64,000 nt of DNA from Kovacikia minuta CCNUW1 (GTDB lineage: Bacteria > Cyanobacteriota > Cyanobacteriia > Leptolyngbyales > Leptolyngbyaceae). Location: assembly GCF_020091585.1 (NCBI RefSeq), contig NZ_CP083582.1, positions 1,736,001 through 1,800,000 of the forward strand, written 5' to 3'. A program made the translations under genes and the position numbers. Positions 47,289 to 56,935 of the stretch are shown here, in pieces. The notes under the pieces are model-generated. The model made no database searches. It worked only from the letters and a program-made list of their open reading frames with translations, and was not told the origin of the DNA. Numbering within the stretch: the first letter of the stretch is position 1; the number at the start of each line of letters is the position of its first letter.

Positions 47289-47774
47289 ATGAGAAAACCC
47301 ATAATTGGAGTGATGGGACCGGGCGATCGAGCAACTTCAGAGGAGTTGCGGGTGGCTTACCAGCTTGGTCAGGCAATTGCCAGAGCAGGGTGGGTGCTGC
47401 TGACCGGGGGGCGCAATCAGGGGGTCATGGACGCAGCGAGTCGGGGGGCGAAGAGTGCCGGGGGGTTAACTGTCGGAATTTTGCCAGGGCACGATCGCCA
47501 GGGGATTTCGGCGGCGATCGACATCCCCATCCTGACGGACATGGGCAGTGCCCGCAACAATATCAACGTCCTCTCCAGTGATGTGGTGATCGCCTGCGGC
47601 ATGGGAGCGGGAACCGCGTCCGAAGTTGCGCTGGCACTCAAGGCAAACAAATCCGTGATTCTGCTCCACAGCAGTGGGGAGAGTCAGGCATTTTTTCAAA
47701 CCCTGGCAGGCAAGCAGGTGCTGGTAGCCGCAGAGGTGGAAGCAGCGATCGCACTGGTCAACCAGCTTTTATGA
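47289..47774 (+). CDS. TIGR00725 / LOG-like family protein
   Basis: 161 residues. A Rossmann-like fold with GVMGPGDRATSEELRVAYQL, LLTGGRNQGVMDAASRGAKS and GMGAGTASEVALALKANKSV. The GGxxGxM and PGGxGTxxE-type motifs are those of the LOG/Moco-carrier-like group, here with GAGTASE in place of PGGxGTxxE. The biochemical role is unclear. I start at ATG 47289. The 3' end overlaps the oxidoreductase on the other strand by 6 bases. Confidence 0.85.
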   Translation: MRKPIIGVMGPGDRATSEELRVAYQLGQAIARAGWVLLTGGRNQGVMDAASRGAKSAGGLTVGILPGHDRQGISAAIDIPILTDMGSARNNINVLSSDVVIACGMGAGTASEVALALKANKSVILLHSSGESQAFFQTLAGKQVLVAAEVEAAIALVNQLL

Positions 47775-48821
47775 GGAATAGGCAACCGTTCGTTGTTCGG
47801 CATGGCTTTGCAACGCGAGTTCAATTATCCGGATTGTATTTCTGGCTTCCTCCGGTTTGACTGCCAGAGGTGCCCCCTGGGCGATCGCAGCATACACATT
47901 CTCGTAATATGCCTGATAGCGCCCGCGCCTGGTTTCTATCTTGCCGTCAAAAAGTGACCCATTCATTTGGGTATTCAGGGTTCCCCATTGGGTTTGCGGT
48001 TCCAGGCCCCAGTCTGGCTCCAGGGGCGATCGTCCTTGTCTCAGGGCATCTTCCTGGGGGTCCATGCCATATTTCACAAACGATCCCTCGGTGCCATGCA
48101 AGATGAAATGGGGAATCTGCCCTCTCACCAGCATGCCTGCTTTCAGAATGGCTTTCAGCTTGCGGTAGTGCAAAACCACCTCGAAGTAATCAGCGGCTTT
48201 TCCCCCTTCCCGTTGAATCTGAATATCTGCGGTAATTGACTCCGGTAGACCAAACAGAACCTGTGCCTGATCAATCAGATGGGAACCCAGATCAAACAAA
48301 ATGCCACTCCCCAACGCTGCCGTTTCCCGCCAGGCTCCCGGTTTGATGACGTTGCGGAAGCGATCGTAGTGGCTCTCATACTCCACCAATTGCCCTAAAT
48401 ATCCGGCTTCCAGCAACAGTTCCAGGGTCTGAAAATCGCCATCCCACCGTCGATTTTGATGCACACTCAGGATTCTGTTTTGCCGATTTGCCAGGTCAAT
48501 CAACTGTTGTGCCTGCTCGGATGTTGTGGTGAAGGGTTTATCAATCACAACATGCTTCCCGGCAGACAACGCCTGTTTCGCCAGGTCGAAGTGGGAGGGG
48601 TTGGGCGTCGCAATTACAACCAGATCGATTTCAGAATCGTTAAAAAGAGATGCCGCATCTTTCACCACTGTTACCCAGGGATAGCGATCGCGGGCAGTCT
48701 CACTGTGACGCTCCACTACCTGGGTCAGCTTGAGGCCAGGAACCGCCTGGATGATGGGAGCATGAAACACTCGCCCCGCAACACCATACCCAATTAAACC
48801 CACCCTCACCTGATCTGCCAT
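47769..48821 (-). CDS. Gfo/Idh/MocA family oxidoreductase
   Basis: 350 residues. N-terminal NAD(P) domain with GLIGYGVAGRVFHAPIIQ, ATPNPSHFDLAKQAL, and the catalytic-site motif GKHVVIDKPFT (EKP is DKP here). The C-terminal domain has GSGILFDLGSHLIDQAQVLFG. Closest in pattern to YvaA/IolW-type sugar or inositol dehydrogenases; the substrate is not predictable. GGGAGG lies 6 bases before the ATG at 48821, a strong ribosome site. Confidence 0.9.
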   Translation of the reverse strand: MADQVRVGLIGYGVAGRVFHAPIIQAVPGLKLTQVVERHSETARDRYPWVTVVKDAASLFNDSEIDLVVIATPNPSHFDLAKQALSAGKHVVIDKPFTTTSEQAQQLIDLANRQNRILSVHQNRRWDGDFQTLELLLEAGYLGQLVEYESHYDRFRNVIKPGAWRETAALGSGILFDLGSHLIDQAQVLFGLPESITADIQIQREGGKAADYFEVVLHYRKLKAILKAGMLVRGQIPHFILHGTEGSFVKYGMDPQEDALRQGRSPLEPDWGLEPQTQWGTLNTQMNGSLFDGKIETRRGRYQAYYENVYAAIAQGAPLAVKPEEARNTIRIIELALQSHAEQRTVAYSS

Positions 48822-48880
48822 ATTGCCCTCCCAGTAACAGTCGGGTAGGGTGGAATCAACCCTTACCGACCTAAATCCTA

Positions 48881-49457
48881 ATGCTGCCCCAAAAATTACT
48901 CAATATCATCCGCATCAAAGATTGGACGTTGACTGTTCAGTTTCTCCCCGTCTTCGTTGGCGGTTTTCTTCTCACCATCCTTTGCTGGATGAGTATCCTC
49001 CCGCCAGCGGCTGCATTGCCGCTGCCTTCCACGCCAGTGGTGGGTTCATTGCTCCACTTTTCGGGGAACCGTCCGACCAACCTGGGAGCACAGGATGGCA
49101 AACTGGCACCCTGCCCAACCAGCCCTAACTGTGTGAGCAGCCAAAGCCAGGACTCAACCCATGCGATCGCCCCCATTCCCTACAATTCCGACCCTGGTAA
49201 GGCATTCGCTCAGCTAAAAGCAGCGATCGCAGCCCTGCCGGAAGCCAAAATTATCACCGCCTCCGGCTCTTACCTTTACGCCGAGTTCACCAGCTCTTTG
49301 ATGGGATTTGTTGACGACGTTGAGTTTTATCTGGGATCAGGTTGCTGGGGTCATTCAGGTTCGTTCAGCCTCACGGCTGGGAGAATCGGATCTGGGCGTT
49401 AACCGCAAACGAATAGAAGCGATTCGAACCCAGTTAGAGGAATTGGAAGCGGCTTAA
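48881..49457 (+). pseudogene. DUF1499 family protein, frameshifted near the 3' end
   Basis: The first frame has an N-terminal membrane segment (about 22-45), CPTSPNCVSSQ and the block ASGSYLYAEFTSSLMGFVDD typical of DUF1499, then drifts after VEFYLGSG. The expected ending (AGVIQVRSASRLGESDLGVN, RIEAIRTQLEELEAA) is in another frame to the TAA at 49457. Deleting one T near 49341 repairs it to about 191 residues. Function unknown; widely conserved. Confidence 0.85.
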
Positions 49458-49490
49458 AAAGACAGAGGAAAACCCCCGCAAAAAACAACA

Positions 49491-49539
49491 CCTACCAGAT
49501 TCTCTACTGTTTAAAAAACCAGCCAGAGAATTTGGTAGG
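49491..49539. terminator. Hairpin between DUF1499 and petD
   Basis: Arms CCTACCAGATTCTCT and AGAGAATTTGGTAGG (14 of 15 pairs) with a T/A-rich loop between two convergent genes. A bidirectional terminator is likely. Confidence 0.55.
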
Positions 49540-49573
49540 CGAAATAGGAATCGTCAGCGCGATCGTTCTAAAA

Positions 49574-50056
49574 CTAAAACAAGCCCAGAGTCAAAGACTT
49601 ATCGATCGGGAAGGTTGCGCCAATGCCCATCCAAAGCGTCACCAGGGTACCGACCAGAAAAACGGTCATTGCCAGAGGACGACGGAAAGGATTTTGGAAC
49701 TTGTTCACACTTTCAATAAAGGGAACCAGAATCAAACCGAGGGGAATGGCAGTTTGAAGCAAAATCCCCAGGAGTTTATTCGGGACAATCCGCAAAATTT
49801 GGAAAGCGGGATAAAGGTACCACTCTGGCAAAATTTCCAGAGGGGTCGCAAAGGGATTCGCCGGTTCTCCCACCATTGCTGGGTCGAGAACCGCTAACCC
49901 CGTGCAGAGGGCGATCGTGCCAAGGATGACCACCGGGAAAATGTAGAGGAGATCGTTGGGCCAGGCGGGTTCACCATAATAATTGTGACCCATCCCTTTA
50001 GCCAGCTTGGCACGCAATTGAGGATCGCTGAGATCCGGCTTCTTAATCGTTGCCAT
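49574..50056 (-). CDS. petD: Cytochrome b6f complex subunit IV
   Basis: 160 residues, the standard length. It forms the plastoquinol oxidation site with cytochrome b6 in the thylakoid membrane. Three helices; the conserved PEWY quinol-site motif is in [17 protein letters not shown] (near 77-93). Sequence is near-canonical. Downstream of petB by 162 bases, on the same strand, giving the usual petBD operon. Confidence 0.98.
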   Translation of the reverse strand: MATIKKPDLSDPQLRAKLAKGMGHNYYGEPAWPNDLLYIFPVVILGTIALCTGLAVLDPAMVGEPANPFATPLEILPEWYLYPAFQILRIVPNKLLGILLQTAIPLGLILVPFIESVNKFQNPFRRPLAMTVFLVGTLVTLWMGIGATFPIDKSLTLGLF

Positions 50057-50218
50057 AGTTACAGTGCGTCCTTAGTTCTGAAGTCGGCAGTTCGGAGTAA
50101 AAGCAGTCAGGTCTATTTCTGTAATGTCCCTATCATAATGGCTGAAACCCACAACCCAGGTCAACAAACCATCACAACTATCGAGAAAGTGCCGATATGA
50201 TGCACCTTTCAGTAGAAA

Positions 50219-50887
50219 TTACAACGGACCAGAGATTCCCTGCTTACGGATCATCAAGAAGTGCAACAGCATGAAGACCGCAATCAACCAGGGCATAACA
50301 AACGTATGCAGGCTGTAGAAGCGGGTTAAAGTTGCCTGACCAACGCTGACGCCACCCCGCATAAATTCAACGATGGTAGGACCAACAATTGGAATCGCTT
50401 CGGGAACCCCCGAAACAATCTTGACTGCCCAGTAACCGGTCTGATCCCAGGGAAGGGAGTATCCGGTCACACCAAAGGAGACCGTAATCACCGCCAGAAT
50501 GACACCCGTAACCCAGGTCAACTCACGGGGCTTTTTAAAGCCACCCGTTAAATAGACCCGAAAGACGTGGAGAATCATCATCAACACCATCATGCTGGCG
50601 GACCAGCGATGGATTGAGCGGATCAGCCAACCGAAGTTCACGTCAGTCATCAGATATTGCACTGATTGAAAGGCTTCGGTAACAGTGGGCTTGTAATAGA
50701 AGGTCATCGCAAACCCGGTTGCAAACTGGATCAGAAAGCAAACCAGGGTAATCCCGCCCAAACAATAAAAAATGTTGACGTGGGGAGGTACGTACTTACT
50801 GGAAATATCATCGGCAAGTGCCTGGATCTCCAGCCGTTCCTCAAACCACTGGTAGGCTTTCGAATCGGTTACCTGCTTGGTAAACAT
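50219..50887 (-). CDS. petB: Cytochrome b6
   Basis: 222 residues. Four membrane helices with the heme-ligand histidines in [20 protein letters not shown] and [20 protein letters not shown], and the c' heme cysteine in VNIFYCLGG. The start [20 protein letters not shown] matches Synechocystis-type PetB, so I use the ATG at 50887; the frame is open to 51130 only because it reads through STRR. It transfers electrons between photosystems II and I. Confidence 0.98.
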   Translation of the reverse strand: MFTKQVTDSKAYQWFEERLEIQALADDISSKYVPPHVNIFYCLGGITLVCFLIQFATGFAMTFYYKPTVTEAFQSVQYLMTDVNFGWLIRSIHRWSASMMVLMMILHVFRVYLTGGFKKPRELTWVTGVILAVITVSFGVTGYSLPWDQTGYWAVKIVSGVPEAIPIVGPTIVEFMRGGVSVGQATLTRFYSLHTFVMPWLIAVFMLLHFLMIRKQGISGPL

Positions 50888-51302
50888 GAAGGAAGATTTC
50901 CCAAAAATGTATTGCTGTTCATAAAGAATGTAACACGGACAGCAAGCGATTTTCACTCGAATTTGCGATCGCCATTGAGCGGCAAACTTTACACTGCCTG
51001 AGTTCCCCTCTATAGCCAAACGCAATTCCTGGAGCAGGACAATCCTTAAGCCAATATAAAGTTTCTTAAAGCTAGTCAAGGCAGAGGGCAGAGGGCAGAA
51101 GGCAGAAGGTAGAGGGCAGGAGAGGGGCAAGGGGAGAAGGGGTCAAGGAAATCCAAAACACTCAACCCTTGGCACTAGCCCTCAGCATTACTTCAAAACT
51201 CAAAACTCATCATTCAAAATTTCCTATCCTCCACCCTCTCCGCTCCCCAAAATCTCCCTTCTCTTTGCAGAGTTTTCTTTAGTGACGTTAAGATTAGTCA
51301 CT
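50888..51302. other. Divergent petB / ctpA intergenic region
   Basis: Holds the promoters of petBD and ctpA. STRR-like GGCAGAG/GGCAGAA copies lie at 51080-51122 and degenerate ones at 51180-51235. The 190 bases next to petB are free of repeats and probably contain its promoter and leader; I see no definite boxes. Confidence 0.6.
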
Positions 51303-52562
51303 ATGGGTAAACAACGCTTCTGGGTAAAAAGACTGATTGGCTCGCTATTGCTGCTGGTGATAGGGCTAGGCTTACTGGCTCCACCTGCGTTGGCACTGAC
51401 TGAAGAACAGAAATTTGTTGCAGAGGTATGGCGCATCGTCGATCGGGCCTATGTGGATGACACCTTTAACCACCAAAACTGGTGGCTGATACGGCAAAAG
51501 CTGCTGAAAAACCCGATGGGAAATCGAGAGCAGGCGTATTCAGCCGTTCAGCAAATGCTGGCGAGTCTGGACGATCCGTTTACACGGTTGCTGCAACCAG
51601 ATCAGTATCGTAGCCTGCAAACCAATACCTCTGGGGAACTAACAGGGGTTGGATTACAGATTGCCCTGGACCCGGAAACCAAAAAGCTGCGGGTCATTGC
51701 TCCGATCGCGGGTTCTCCCGCAGAACGGGCGGGGATTCAACCGGCAGACACGATTTTGAAAATCGACGGGGTGGTGACCGAGGGGCTGTCTCTCGATGAG
51801 GCAGCCGACCGCATGCGGGGACCAATTGGCAGCTCAGTCAGGTTGACCATTGGGCGGGAAGGGGAATCTGTGACCGATCTGGAGGTCAAGCGCGATCGGA
51901 TTGCGTTAAACCCTGTGCTTGCCGATCTGCGGCTCCAGTCCAGGGCTGAAACGGACAAACCCGCCAAAATTGGCTATATCCGGCTCAGCCAATTTAACGC
52001 CAACGCAGCGGCGGAAGTTGCCCATTCCATCGATCGATTAGAACGGCAGGGAGCCGAAGCCTACATTCTGGATTTGCGTAATAATCCAGGGGGTCTGTTG
52101 CAGGCAGGCATTGAAATTGCCCGTCTCTGGCTGAACGAAGGCACGATTGTTTACACAGTGAACCGACAGGGAGTGATGGGAAGCTTTGAAGCGACTGGAG
52201 ATGCCCTGACCCGTGACCCGCTGGTAGTTTTGGTCAATCAGGGAACTGCCAGTGCCAGCGAAATTCTGGCAGGGGCATTAAAGGATAATGGTCGAGCGAC
52301 CATCCTGGGAGAAAAAACCTTTGGCAAGGGTCTGATCCAGTCCTTGTTTGACCTGTCCGATGGCTCTGGATTGGCAGTCACCGTTGCCCGTTACGAAACT
52401 CCTGCCCACCATGACATTAATAAGCTGGGAATTACTCCAGATGTATCGCTGACCCTGGACCCAATTCGAATTGATCAAATTGCGACTCAGGCAGATCGGC
52501 AATATCAGGCAGCCGTGAACCTTTTAACCGCTGACTCGATGGTTGCTGCCGGTGATACCTAA
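51303..52562 (+). CDS. ctpA: Carboxyl-terminal processing protease
   Basis: 419 residues. An N-terminal signal peptide (LIGSLLLLVIGLGLLAPPALA) exports it to the thylakoid lumen or periplasm. A PDZ domain (about 105-190) and the S41 protease core follow, with the catalytic serine in GTASASE (about 315-321) and lysine in GEKTFGKG (K338/K342 region). CtpA homologues cut the D1 C-terminal extension so that the manganese cluster can assemble. Position next to petBD is conserved in cyanobacteria. Start ATG 51303; an upstream TTG is not supported. Confidence 0.9.
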   Translation: MGKQRFWVKRLIGSLLLLVIGLGLLAPPALALTEEQKFVAEVWRIVDRAYVDDTFNHQNWWLIRQKLLKNPMGNREQAYSAVQQMLASLDDPFTRLLQPDQYRSLQTNTSGELTGVGLQIALDPETKKLRVIAPIAGSPAERAGIQPADTILKIDGVVTEGLSLDEAADRMRGPIGSSVRLTIGREGESVTDLEVKRDRIALNPVLADLRLQSRAETDKPAKIGYIRLSQFNANAAAEVAHSIDRLERQGAEAYILDLRNNPGGLLQAGIEIARLWLNEGTIVYTVNRQGVMGSFEATGDALTRDPLVVLVNQGTASASEILAGALKDNGRATILGEKTFGKGLIQSLFDLSDGSGLAVTVARYETPAHHDINKLGITPDVSLTLDPIRIDQIATQADRQYQAAVNLLTADSMVAAGDT

Positions 52563-53838
52563 CCCAGAGCGAACCTATCATGACCCCTTGCATGGTGCGA
52601 TCGCCCTCAACAGCAGCGATCCAACCGAAAGTCTGCTGATTCGCTTGATTGATACCCCTGCCTTTCAACGCCTGCGTCGGGTCAAGCAATTGGGTCCTGC
52701 CAGTCTCACCTTTCATGGTGCGGAAAGTTCCCGCTTTACCCATTCCCTCGGTGTCATGGCAATTGCCCGCCGTGCCTTCGATCGAATTGCCAGCCTCTAT
52801 CCCCAACTTCACACCTACCGTCCAGTGGTTCTGGTTGCGGCACTGCTGCACGATATCGGACACGGGCCGTTTAGCCATGTGGGCGAGGATGTGTTTGGCA
52901 CCCATCACGAACACTGGACCTGCCGCATTTTGCAGGAACATCCCTCCATTCGGGACGCGTTAGATGCGTTCGACCCGACCCTGATTCAGCAAATTGAACA
53001 GGTTTACCTCAAGCAACATCCCATTCCCCTGGTCTGGCAACTGGTTTCCAGCCAACTCGACTGCGATCGCCTCGATTACCTGATGCGGGACAGTTACTTT
53101 ACGGGAGCCTCCTACGGCAAGATTGACCTGGATCGGATTTTGATGGCAATGCGTTACGATCCGGTAACTCAACAGTTGGTGGTGGTTCGCAAAGGCATGG
53201 CGGCGATCGAACATTACTTAATCGTCCGCTACTTCATGTATGCCCAGGTTTACAACCATCCCAAAAATATTGCGGCATCGTGGATTTTGGCACAGGCAAT
53301 GGTGCGCGCCAGAGAATTGCTCCAGATTGGGCAGTTGCAAGCTGACGATACCGTCTCTGCGTGGTTAGGAAAAGTAGCCTCAGACTCCACCCATTCCTTA
53401 GACGATCGTCTGTCACTTGCAGATTACCTGGCAGCAGATGACGGGGTGTTTACCTACCATATGCAGCGCTGGCAGAACAACCCCGACCCAATCCTGGCGG
53501 ATCTCTGTCGCCGCTTTGTCGATCGCGACCTGTTTAAAGCCCTGGACGTGACCCACTTACCCGCAGTAGAACAGCAGTCGCTACTCCAAAAAGCGCATTA
53601 CTGGCTGGCAAATGCTGGTTTTGCGGCTGATTACTATGCCGGTCTGCAAGTTTCCTTCAGTCGGGGCTATACCCTCTACCAACGGGGCATCAAATTTTTG
53701 ACTCCCACAGGTTTAGAAGAGATTAGCAATTTGTCACCCCTCGTGCGGACTCTGACCAACCCTTACCAACGTGTCTGGTTGATCTACCCACGCGAAATTG
53801 AAAAATCCATTCTCATTACAAACGCAGATAAGTCATGA
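52552..53838 (+). CDS. HD-domain phosphohydrolase (dNTPase-like)
   Basis: 428 residues from GTG 52552 (TTG 52543 is an alternative). HD superfamily metal ligands are visible: FTHSLGVMAIA, LLHDIGHGPFSHVGED, HHEHW and LDCDRLDYLMRDS. This is the arrangement of SAMHD1/dGTPase-like nucleotide hydrolases. The start overlaps the ctpA end by 11 bases, so the two are co-transcribed, although a common function is not evident. Confidence 0.85.
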   Translation: MIPNPERTYHDPLHGAIALNSSDPTESLLIRLIDTPAFQRLRRVKQLGPASLTFHGAESSRFTHSLGVMAIARRAFDRIASLYPQLHTYRPVVLVAALLHDIGHGPFSHVGEDVFGTHHEHWTCRILQEHPSIRDALDAFDPTLIQQIEQVYLKQHPIPLVWQLVSSQLDCDRLDYLMRDSYFTGASYGKIDLDRILMAMRYDPVTQQLVVVRKGMAAIEHYLIVRYFMYAQVYNHPKNIAASWILAQAMVRARELLQIGQLQADDTVSAWLGKVASDSTHSLDDRLSLADYLAADDGVFTYHMQRWQNNPDPILADLCRRFVDRDLFKALDVTHLPAVEQQSLLQKAHYWLANAGFAADYYAGLQVSFSRGYTLYQRGIKFLTPTGLEEISNLSPLVRTLTNPYQRVWLIYPREIEKSILITNADKS

Positions 53839-53910
53839 ACATGATTAAACCGAACTGGCTGAAGGCTGAAGGCTGAAAGTGGTTAGCACCATAAAGCGAA
53901 ACACATAGCC

Positions 53911-53974
53911 AGAAACCGGGGTTCTGTTTAGCTTAACCGCTTTAGCCTCAATCCTTCGCAGAACCCCGGTTTCT
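53911..53974. repeat. AGAAACCGGGGTTCTG hairpin repeat
   Basis: Perfect 16-base arms (53911-53926 and 53959-53974) between convergent genes. Related GAAACCGGGTTTCT sequences occur at 58.5 and 61.3 kb. It could also serve as a bidirectional terminator. Confidence 0.8.
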
Positions 53975-53988
53975 CTAACTGTCCCGGA

Positions 53989-54267
53989 TTAAGTTGATAC
54001 CCCGCTTCTACTGAATTCTTGCAAGTCGAACCGATAATTCTCAATCACGGGATTTGCCAACAACTGATCACAGACCCGATCGAGTTGGTTACGTGCAACC
54101 GCCTCACTCTCAGCATGCAGTGTTAGCTCAATGTACTTACCAATCCGGATCGGTCCAATATTTTCATAACCCAGGTGCTTTAGCCCGGATTGCACAGCCG
54201 TCCCAGCCGGGTCTAGGACAGACTGTCGAAGCGTAACGTAAATCTGAGCCTGATATTGACGAGTCAC
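53989..54267 (-). CDS. purS: Phosphoribosylformylglycinamidine synthase subunit PurS
   Basis: 92 residues from a GTG. Small subunit that joins PurL and PurQ in step four of purine synthesis. Typical opening YQAQIYVTLRQSVLDPAGTA, then LGYENIGPIRIGKYIEL and the C-terminal NPVIENYRFDL. In many cyanobacteria purS precedes purQ; here neither purQ nor purL is adjacent, and the next gene is convergent. Confidence 0.92.
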   Translation of the reverse strand: MTRQYQAQIYVTLRQSVLDPAGTAVQSGLKHLGYENIGPIRIGKYIELTLHAESEAVARNQLDRVCDQLLANPVIENYRFDLQEFSRSGVST

Positions 54268-54467
54268 CGCATTATCCCAAACACAATTGGCAGAACTAGC
54301 TTATCAGGTCTTCAGTGGGGGAGGGAGTAGGGAATAGGGAGTGGGGAGTAGGGAATAGGGAGTAAGTGGGCGTTTCCAACAACCAACAACCAATGACTGA
54401 TGAGCAATCACCAATCACCAATCAGCCAACTTAAAACTTAAAACTTAAAACTTAAAACTTAAAACTC
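54268..54467. repeat. STRR tract (GGGAGTA, ACTTAAA units)
   Basis: Contains GGGAATA/GGGAGTA copies (54315-54365), CAACCAA and CAATCAC copies (54380-54420) and ACTTAAA x5-6 (54428-54466). The last array ends at the stop region of the glycosidase gene. Confidence 0.85.
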
Positions 54468-55382
54468 TTATTTACCCCTCTCGGCTGGTAGCGCGTAAAA
54501 GCCCAGGTGATTGGCAACGGGTCGTTCTCGCATCGGGACTTTGGTATGGATGGGGGCATTGAGCAATTGGGGACCGGTTGAGGTTGAGATCGCCAGTGTG
54601 GTTGAGCCACCTCCATCCAGATTGAGGGCATTGTAGACACCCAGGCTGACAAAGATCCCTGCCAACTCTTCCAGCGTTACACCCTCACTGTAGAAGGGTT
54701 GTTTGTCATCGATCGCCACAATCCAAATCTTTTTGCCCTGCTGATCCAGTCCTACGCCTGTGCGAGAGTACAGGCCATTGCTATCTGCCGCCCCCTTTGG
54801 GATAGGCACGGGTTTGCCCTGAGACACCAGCAGGGAACTACCCGCAACCGCCTGAGCGGTTCCATCAGGACACGTCCCACCAACGCCAATCTGCGCCAAT
54901 GGACGATCGGAAAAACACAACGCCGGAAAGGATGATTGGGGAGAAGAGTAGGGCAATTGGTTGGAAATCGCCTGTCCGACAGCGTTGACCCGATCGCCGC
55001 TGTGGGGGTAATAATCCCAGGGCGTTTTTTCCCGAAAGGGATAGAAGAAATTAGCATTGATCGCAAGTTGCAGATTGAATTCGTTCAAAAACTCAGAAGG
55101 GGTGCGTGCATTCGTTTCCCGCTGATCAGAAGCAGGCGTTCCGGGGGTGACCAGCACCCGAATTCCAGGAGCATTCAGGTCAATCGTTACGATGTGAAGC
55201 ATTAATGGGCGCGGCACAGGGCGATATTCCCGCTTGTAGGCAACACCCTGGAAGAGCGATCGCTCCAGATTTGTTTGAGGTGGACGTTGAAAGGAACGAA
55301 CCCCGTAGATCAGCAGGGGAACCCCCAGAAGACCAATCCCAAAGGCGGTTGAGAGGGACTTTAAGAAAGCGGTATAAGACAT
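54468..55382 (-). CDS. Phosphodiester glycosidase (NAGPA-like) family protein
   Basis: 304 residues. N-terminal membrane anchor (about 13-27), then a NAGPA domain with LAINANFFYPF, GVGLDQQGKKIWIVAIDDKQ, and the signature YNALNLDGGGSTTLAI (near 247-262) followed by ERPVANHLGFYA. Bacterial members of the family hydrolyse phosphodiester-linked sugars in cell-wall or exopolysaccharide; the substrate here is not known. Transcribed away from the ECF transporter operon. Confidence 0.85.
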   Translation of the reverse strand: MSYTAFLKSLSTAFGIGLLGVPLLIYGVRSFQRPPQTNLERSLFQGVAYKREYRPVPRPLMLHIVTIDLNAPGIRVLVTPGTPASDQRETNARTPSEFLNEFNLQLAINANFFYPFREKTPWDYYPHSGDRVNAVGQAISNQLPYSSPQSSFPALCFSDRPLAQIGVGGTCPDGTAQAVAGSSLLVSQGKPVPIPKGAADSNGLYSRTGVGLDQQGKKIWIVAIDDKQPFYSEGVTLEELAGIFVSLGVYNALNLDGGGSTTLAISTSTGPQLLNAPIHTKVPMRERPVANHLGFYALPAERGK

Positions 55383-55530
55383 GCGGAGCTGGGGTTAGGG
55401 ATAGACCATTTTGGTTTACGACCCTTTACATATCAGTGCTTGGGTACCTGGTCTGAGGTAGTATGCTCTTTCACCGGATGGTTTAAATTTGTTTCAAATC
55501 CATTTATCCTAACAAAGTTTAATTTGAGCT

Positions 55531-56112
55531 ATGAGGACTCCCTGGCAGCTTAGAGATTATGTGTTTGCCGCCTTCATGACGATCGGCATGGTGGTTGCAG
55601 TATTCATTGTCGGTCCTTTTGCCCCACCTGGATTTCAGCTCCTAGCCTGGTCTCCATTTGCGGGAATTTTTCTGACTTTAGGCATGGCACGGTTGCAGCG
55701 ACGGGGCAGCGTCCTGTTGATGATTTTGCCCCTGGCAATCTTGCTGGGAGTGCTTTCGCCAATCATTACGCTTTACCTGGCTGCTACGATTCTGGTGACA
55801 GAATTGGTCATGTTTTTTGTTGGGAACTATCGCCGCAAGATCAATCGTTTGATCGGAAATGTTTTATTTTTTGGCAGCGCCAACCTGTTTGGGTTGCTGC
55901 TCCTGATTCGATTCTCTCAAAGCCTCCTATCGAGAGTAAAAGATCCCCAAAAGGCAGATTCTTTTGCTAATTTAATTCAATTCATTAGCCAACCTGGAAT
56001 ATTGATTCTATTGACCGTTCTGGCAATCTTAGCAGGAGCACTGGGCTGGTTTTTGGGAGAGTTGGCAGTTAAGCAACTTCAGAAAGCCGGGAAATTAGAT
56101 TTAGAGAATTAG
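55531..56112 (+). CDS. ECF transporter S component, MptD-like
   Basis: 193 residues with five to six membrane helices (about 10-28, 35-50, 58-75, 78-100, 110-130, 150-175). The pattern (YVFAAFMTIGMVVAVFIVGP) fits the MptD-like putative S components, which bind the substrate for an ECF-type importer. It precedes the T and A subunit genes of one transporter. The substrate is unknown and no riboswitch is recognised upstream. A hairpin separates it from the T gene. Confidence 0.65.
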   Translation: MRTPWQLRDYVFAAFMTIGMVVAVFIVGPFAPPGFQLLAWSPFAGIFLTLGMARLQRRGSVLLMILPLAILLGVLSPIITLYLAATILVTELVMFFVGNYRRKINRLIGNVLFFGSANLFGLLLLIRFSQSLLSRVKDPQKADSFANLIQFISQPGILILLTVLAILAGALGWFLGELAVKQLQKAGKLDLEN

Positions 56113-56126
56113 AATTAAGAATTGAG

Positions 56127-56143
56127 AGCCTTTCGAAAAGGCT
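56127..56143 (+). terminator. Hairpin between ECF S and T genes
   Basis: Perfect 7-base arms AGCCTTT and AAAGGCT with a CGA loop, followed by TGGTTTATAT. It could reduce transcription into the T and A genes so that S is made in excess; this is inference. Confidence 0.45.
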
Positions 56144-56257
56144 TGGTTTATATAGCAATCCCATCTGGATTCTAAAAAGGTTTTCATGGAGAACCTTTGA
56201 GAAATAAAGGTGAAACTGGATTATTCATATTTTTCAAGTCTTCATTCATAATGACTG

Positions 56258-56929
56258 ATGTCTTCTTTCTTAGGTCAAATTAATCCCCTATTTAAGATTG
56301 CTCTTTGTTTTGTGCTAATCAGTTTGGGGCTGATTTTGCATCGAGTTGAGGCGATCGCGCTACTCACAGGAATCTTACTCATCCTGTTACTTACTTCTGT
56401 GAAACTTAACCTCAAAGTGCTGGGTTATGTGGTGATTTCACTTGCCCTATTCATCGCATTCTCTACCTGGCTGAGGGACTTTGAAACTTCTCTTATCAGT
56501 GCTTTACGTCTGGTTGCCATTCTGCTCCCCGCACCACTACTGGCCAGCACCACTTCTCCTTCAGACCTGGTAAGGGCTTTTCAAGCGGTGCGGCTACCCA
56601 ATTTTGTGGTGTTGAGTCTAATGCTGATCTGGCGGTTTCTGCCATTGATTCAGCAGGAAGCCCAGCGAATCGTTGAGTCCAACGGGTTGCGCGGGGTGGA
56701 TTTAGCCCGTCAGCCAGCACACTGGTTTTCAGGGTTGTTTATGCCGTTGATTTTTCGAATTGTTGCCTATGCAGACGAAGTTACCGTAGGGTTAGAAACC
56801 AGAGGCTATGACCCAACGGCTCCCCGGAGCAACAGCCGCCCCCTGAAATGGCGAAGTCAGGATACTGTATTTGCAGCCTGCGTCGGGTTAATCCTGGCAG
56901 TTGTGGGATATGTTGAATGGGTCGCGTGA
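56258..56929 (+). CDS. ecfT: ECF transporter T component (CbiQ/EcfT)
   Basis: 223 residues. Four to five helices and the coupling motifs of EcfT: ESNGLRGVDL and LETRGYDP (the Ala/Gly-Arg-Gly style motifs that contact the ATPases). EcfT links the S component to the two ATPase domains. Starts 145 bases after the S gene and ends 6 bases before the ATPase gene. Confidence 0.88.
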   Translation: MSSFLGQINPLFKIALCFVLISLGLILHRVEAIALLTGILLILLLTSVKLNLKVLGYVVISLALFIAFSTWLRDFETSLISALRLVAILLPAPLLASTTSPSDLVRAFQAVRLPNFVVLSLMLIWRFLPLIQQEAQRIVESNGLRGVDLARQPAHWFSGLFMPLIFRIVAYADEVTVGLETRGYDPTAPRSNSRPLKWRSQDTVFAACVGLILAVVGYVEWVA

Positions 56930-56935
56930 ACAAGC

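Noticed and set aside
50888-51130. N-terminal extension of the petB frame
   Set aside because: Reads through STRR sequence; PetB homologues start at MFTK at 50887.
55383-55530. Possible vitamin riboswitch before the ECF operon
   Set aside because: No conserved core of a known class (TPP, cobalamin, FMN, preQ1) is recognised.
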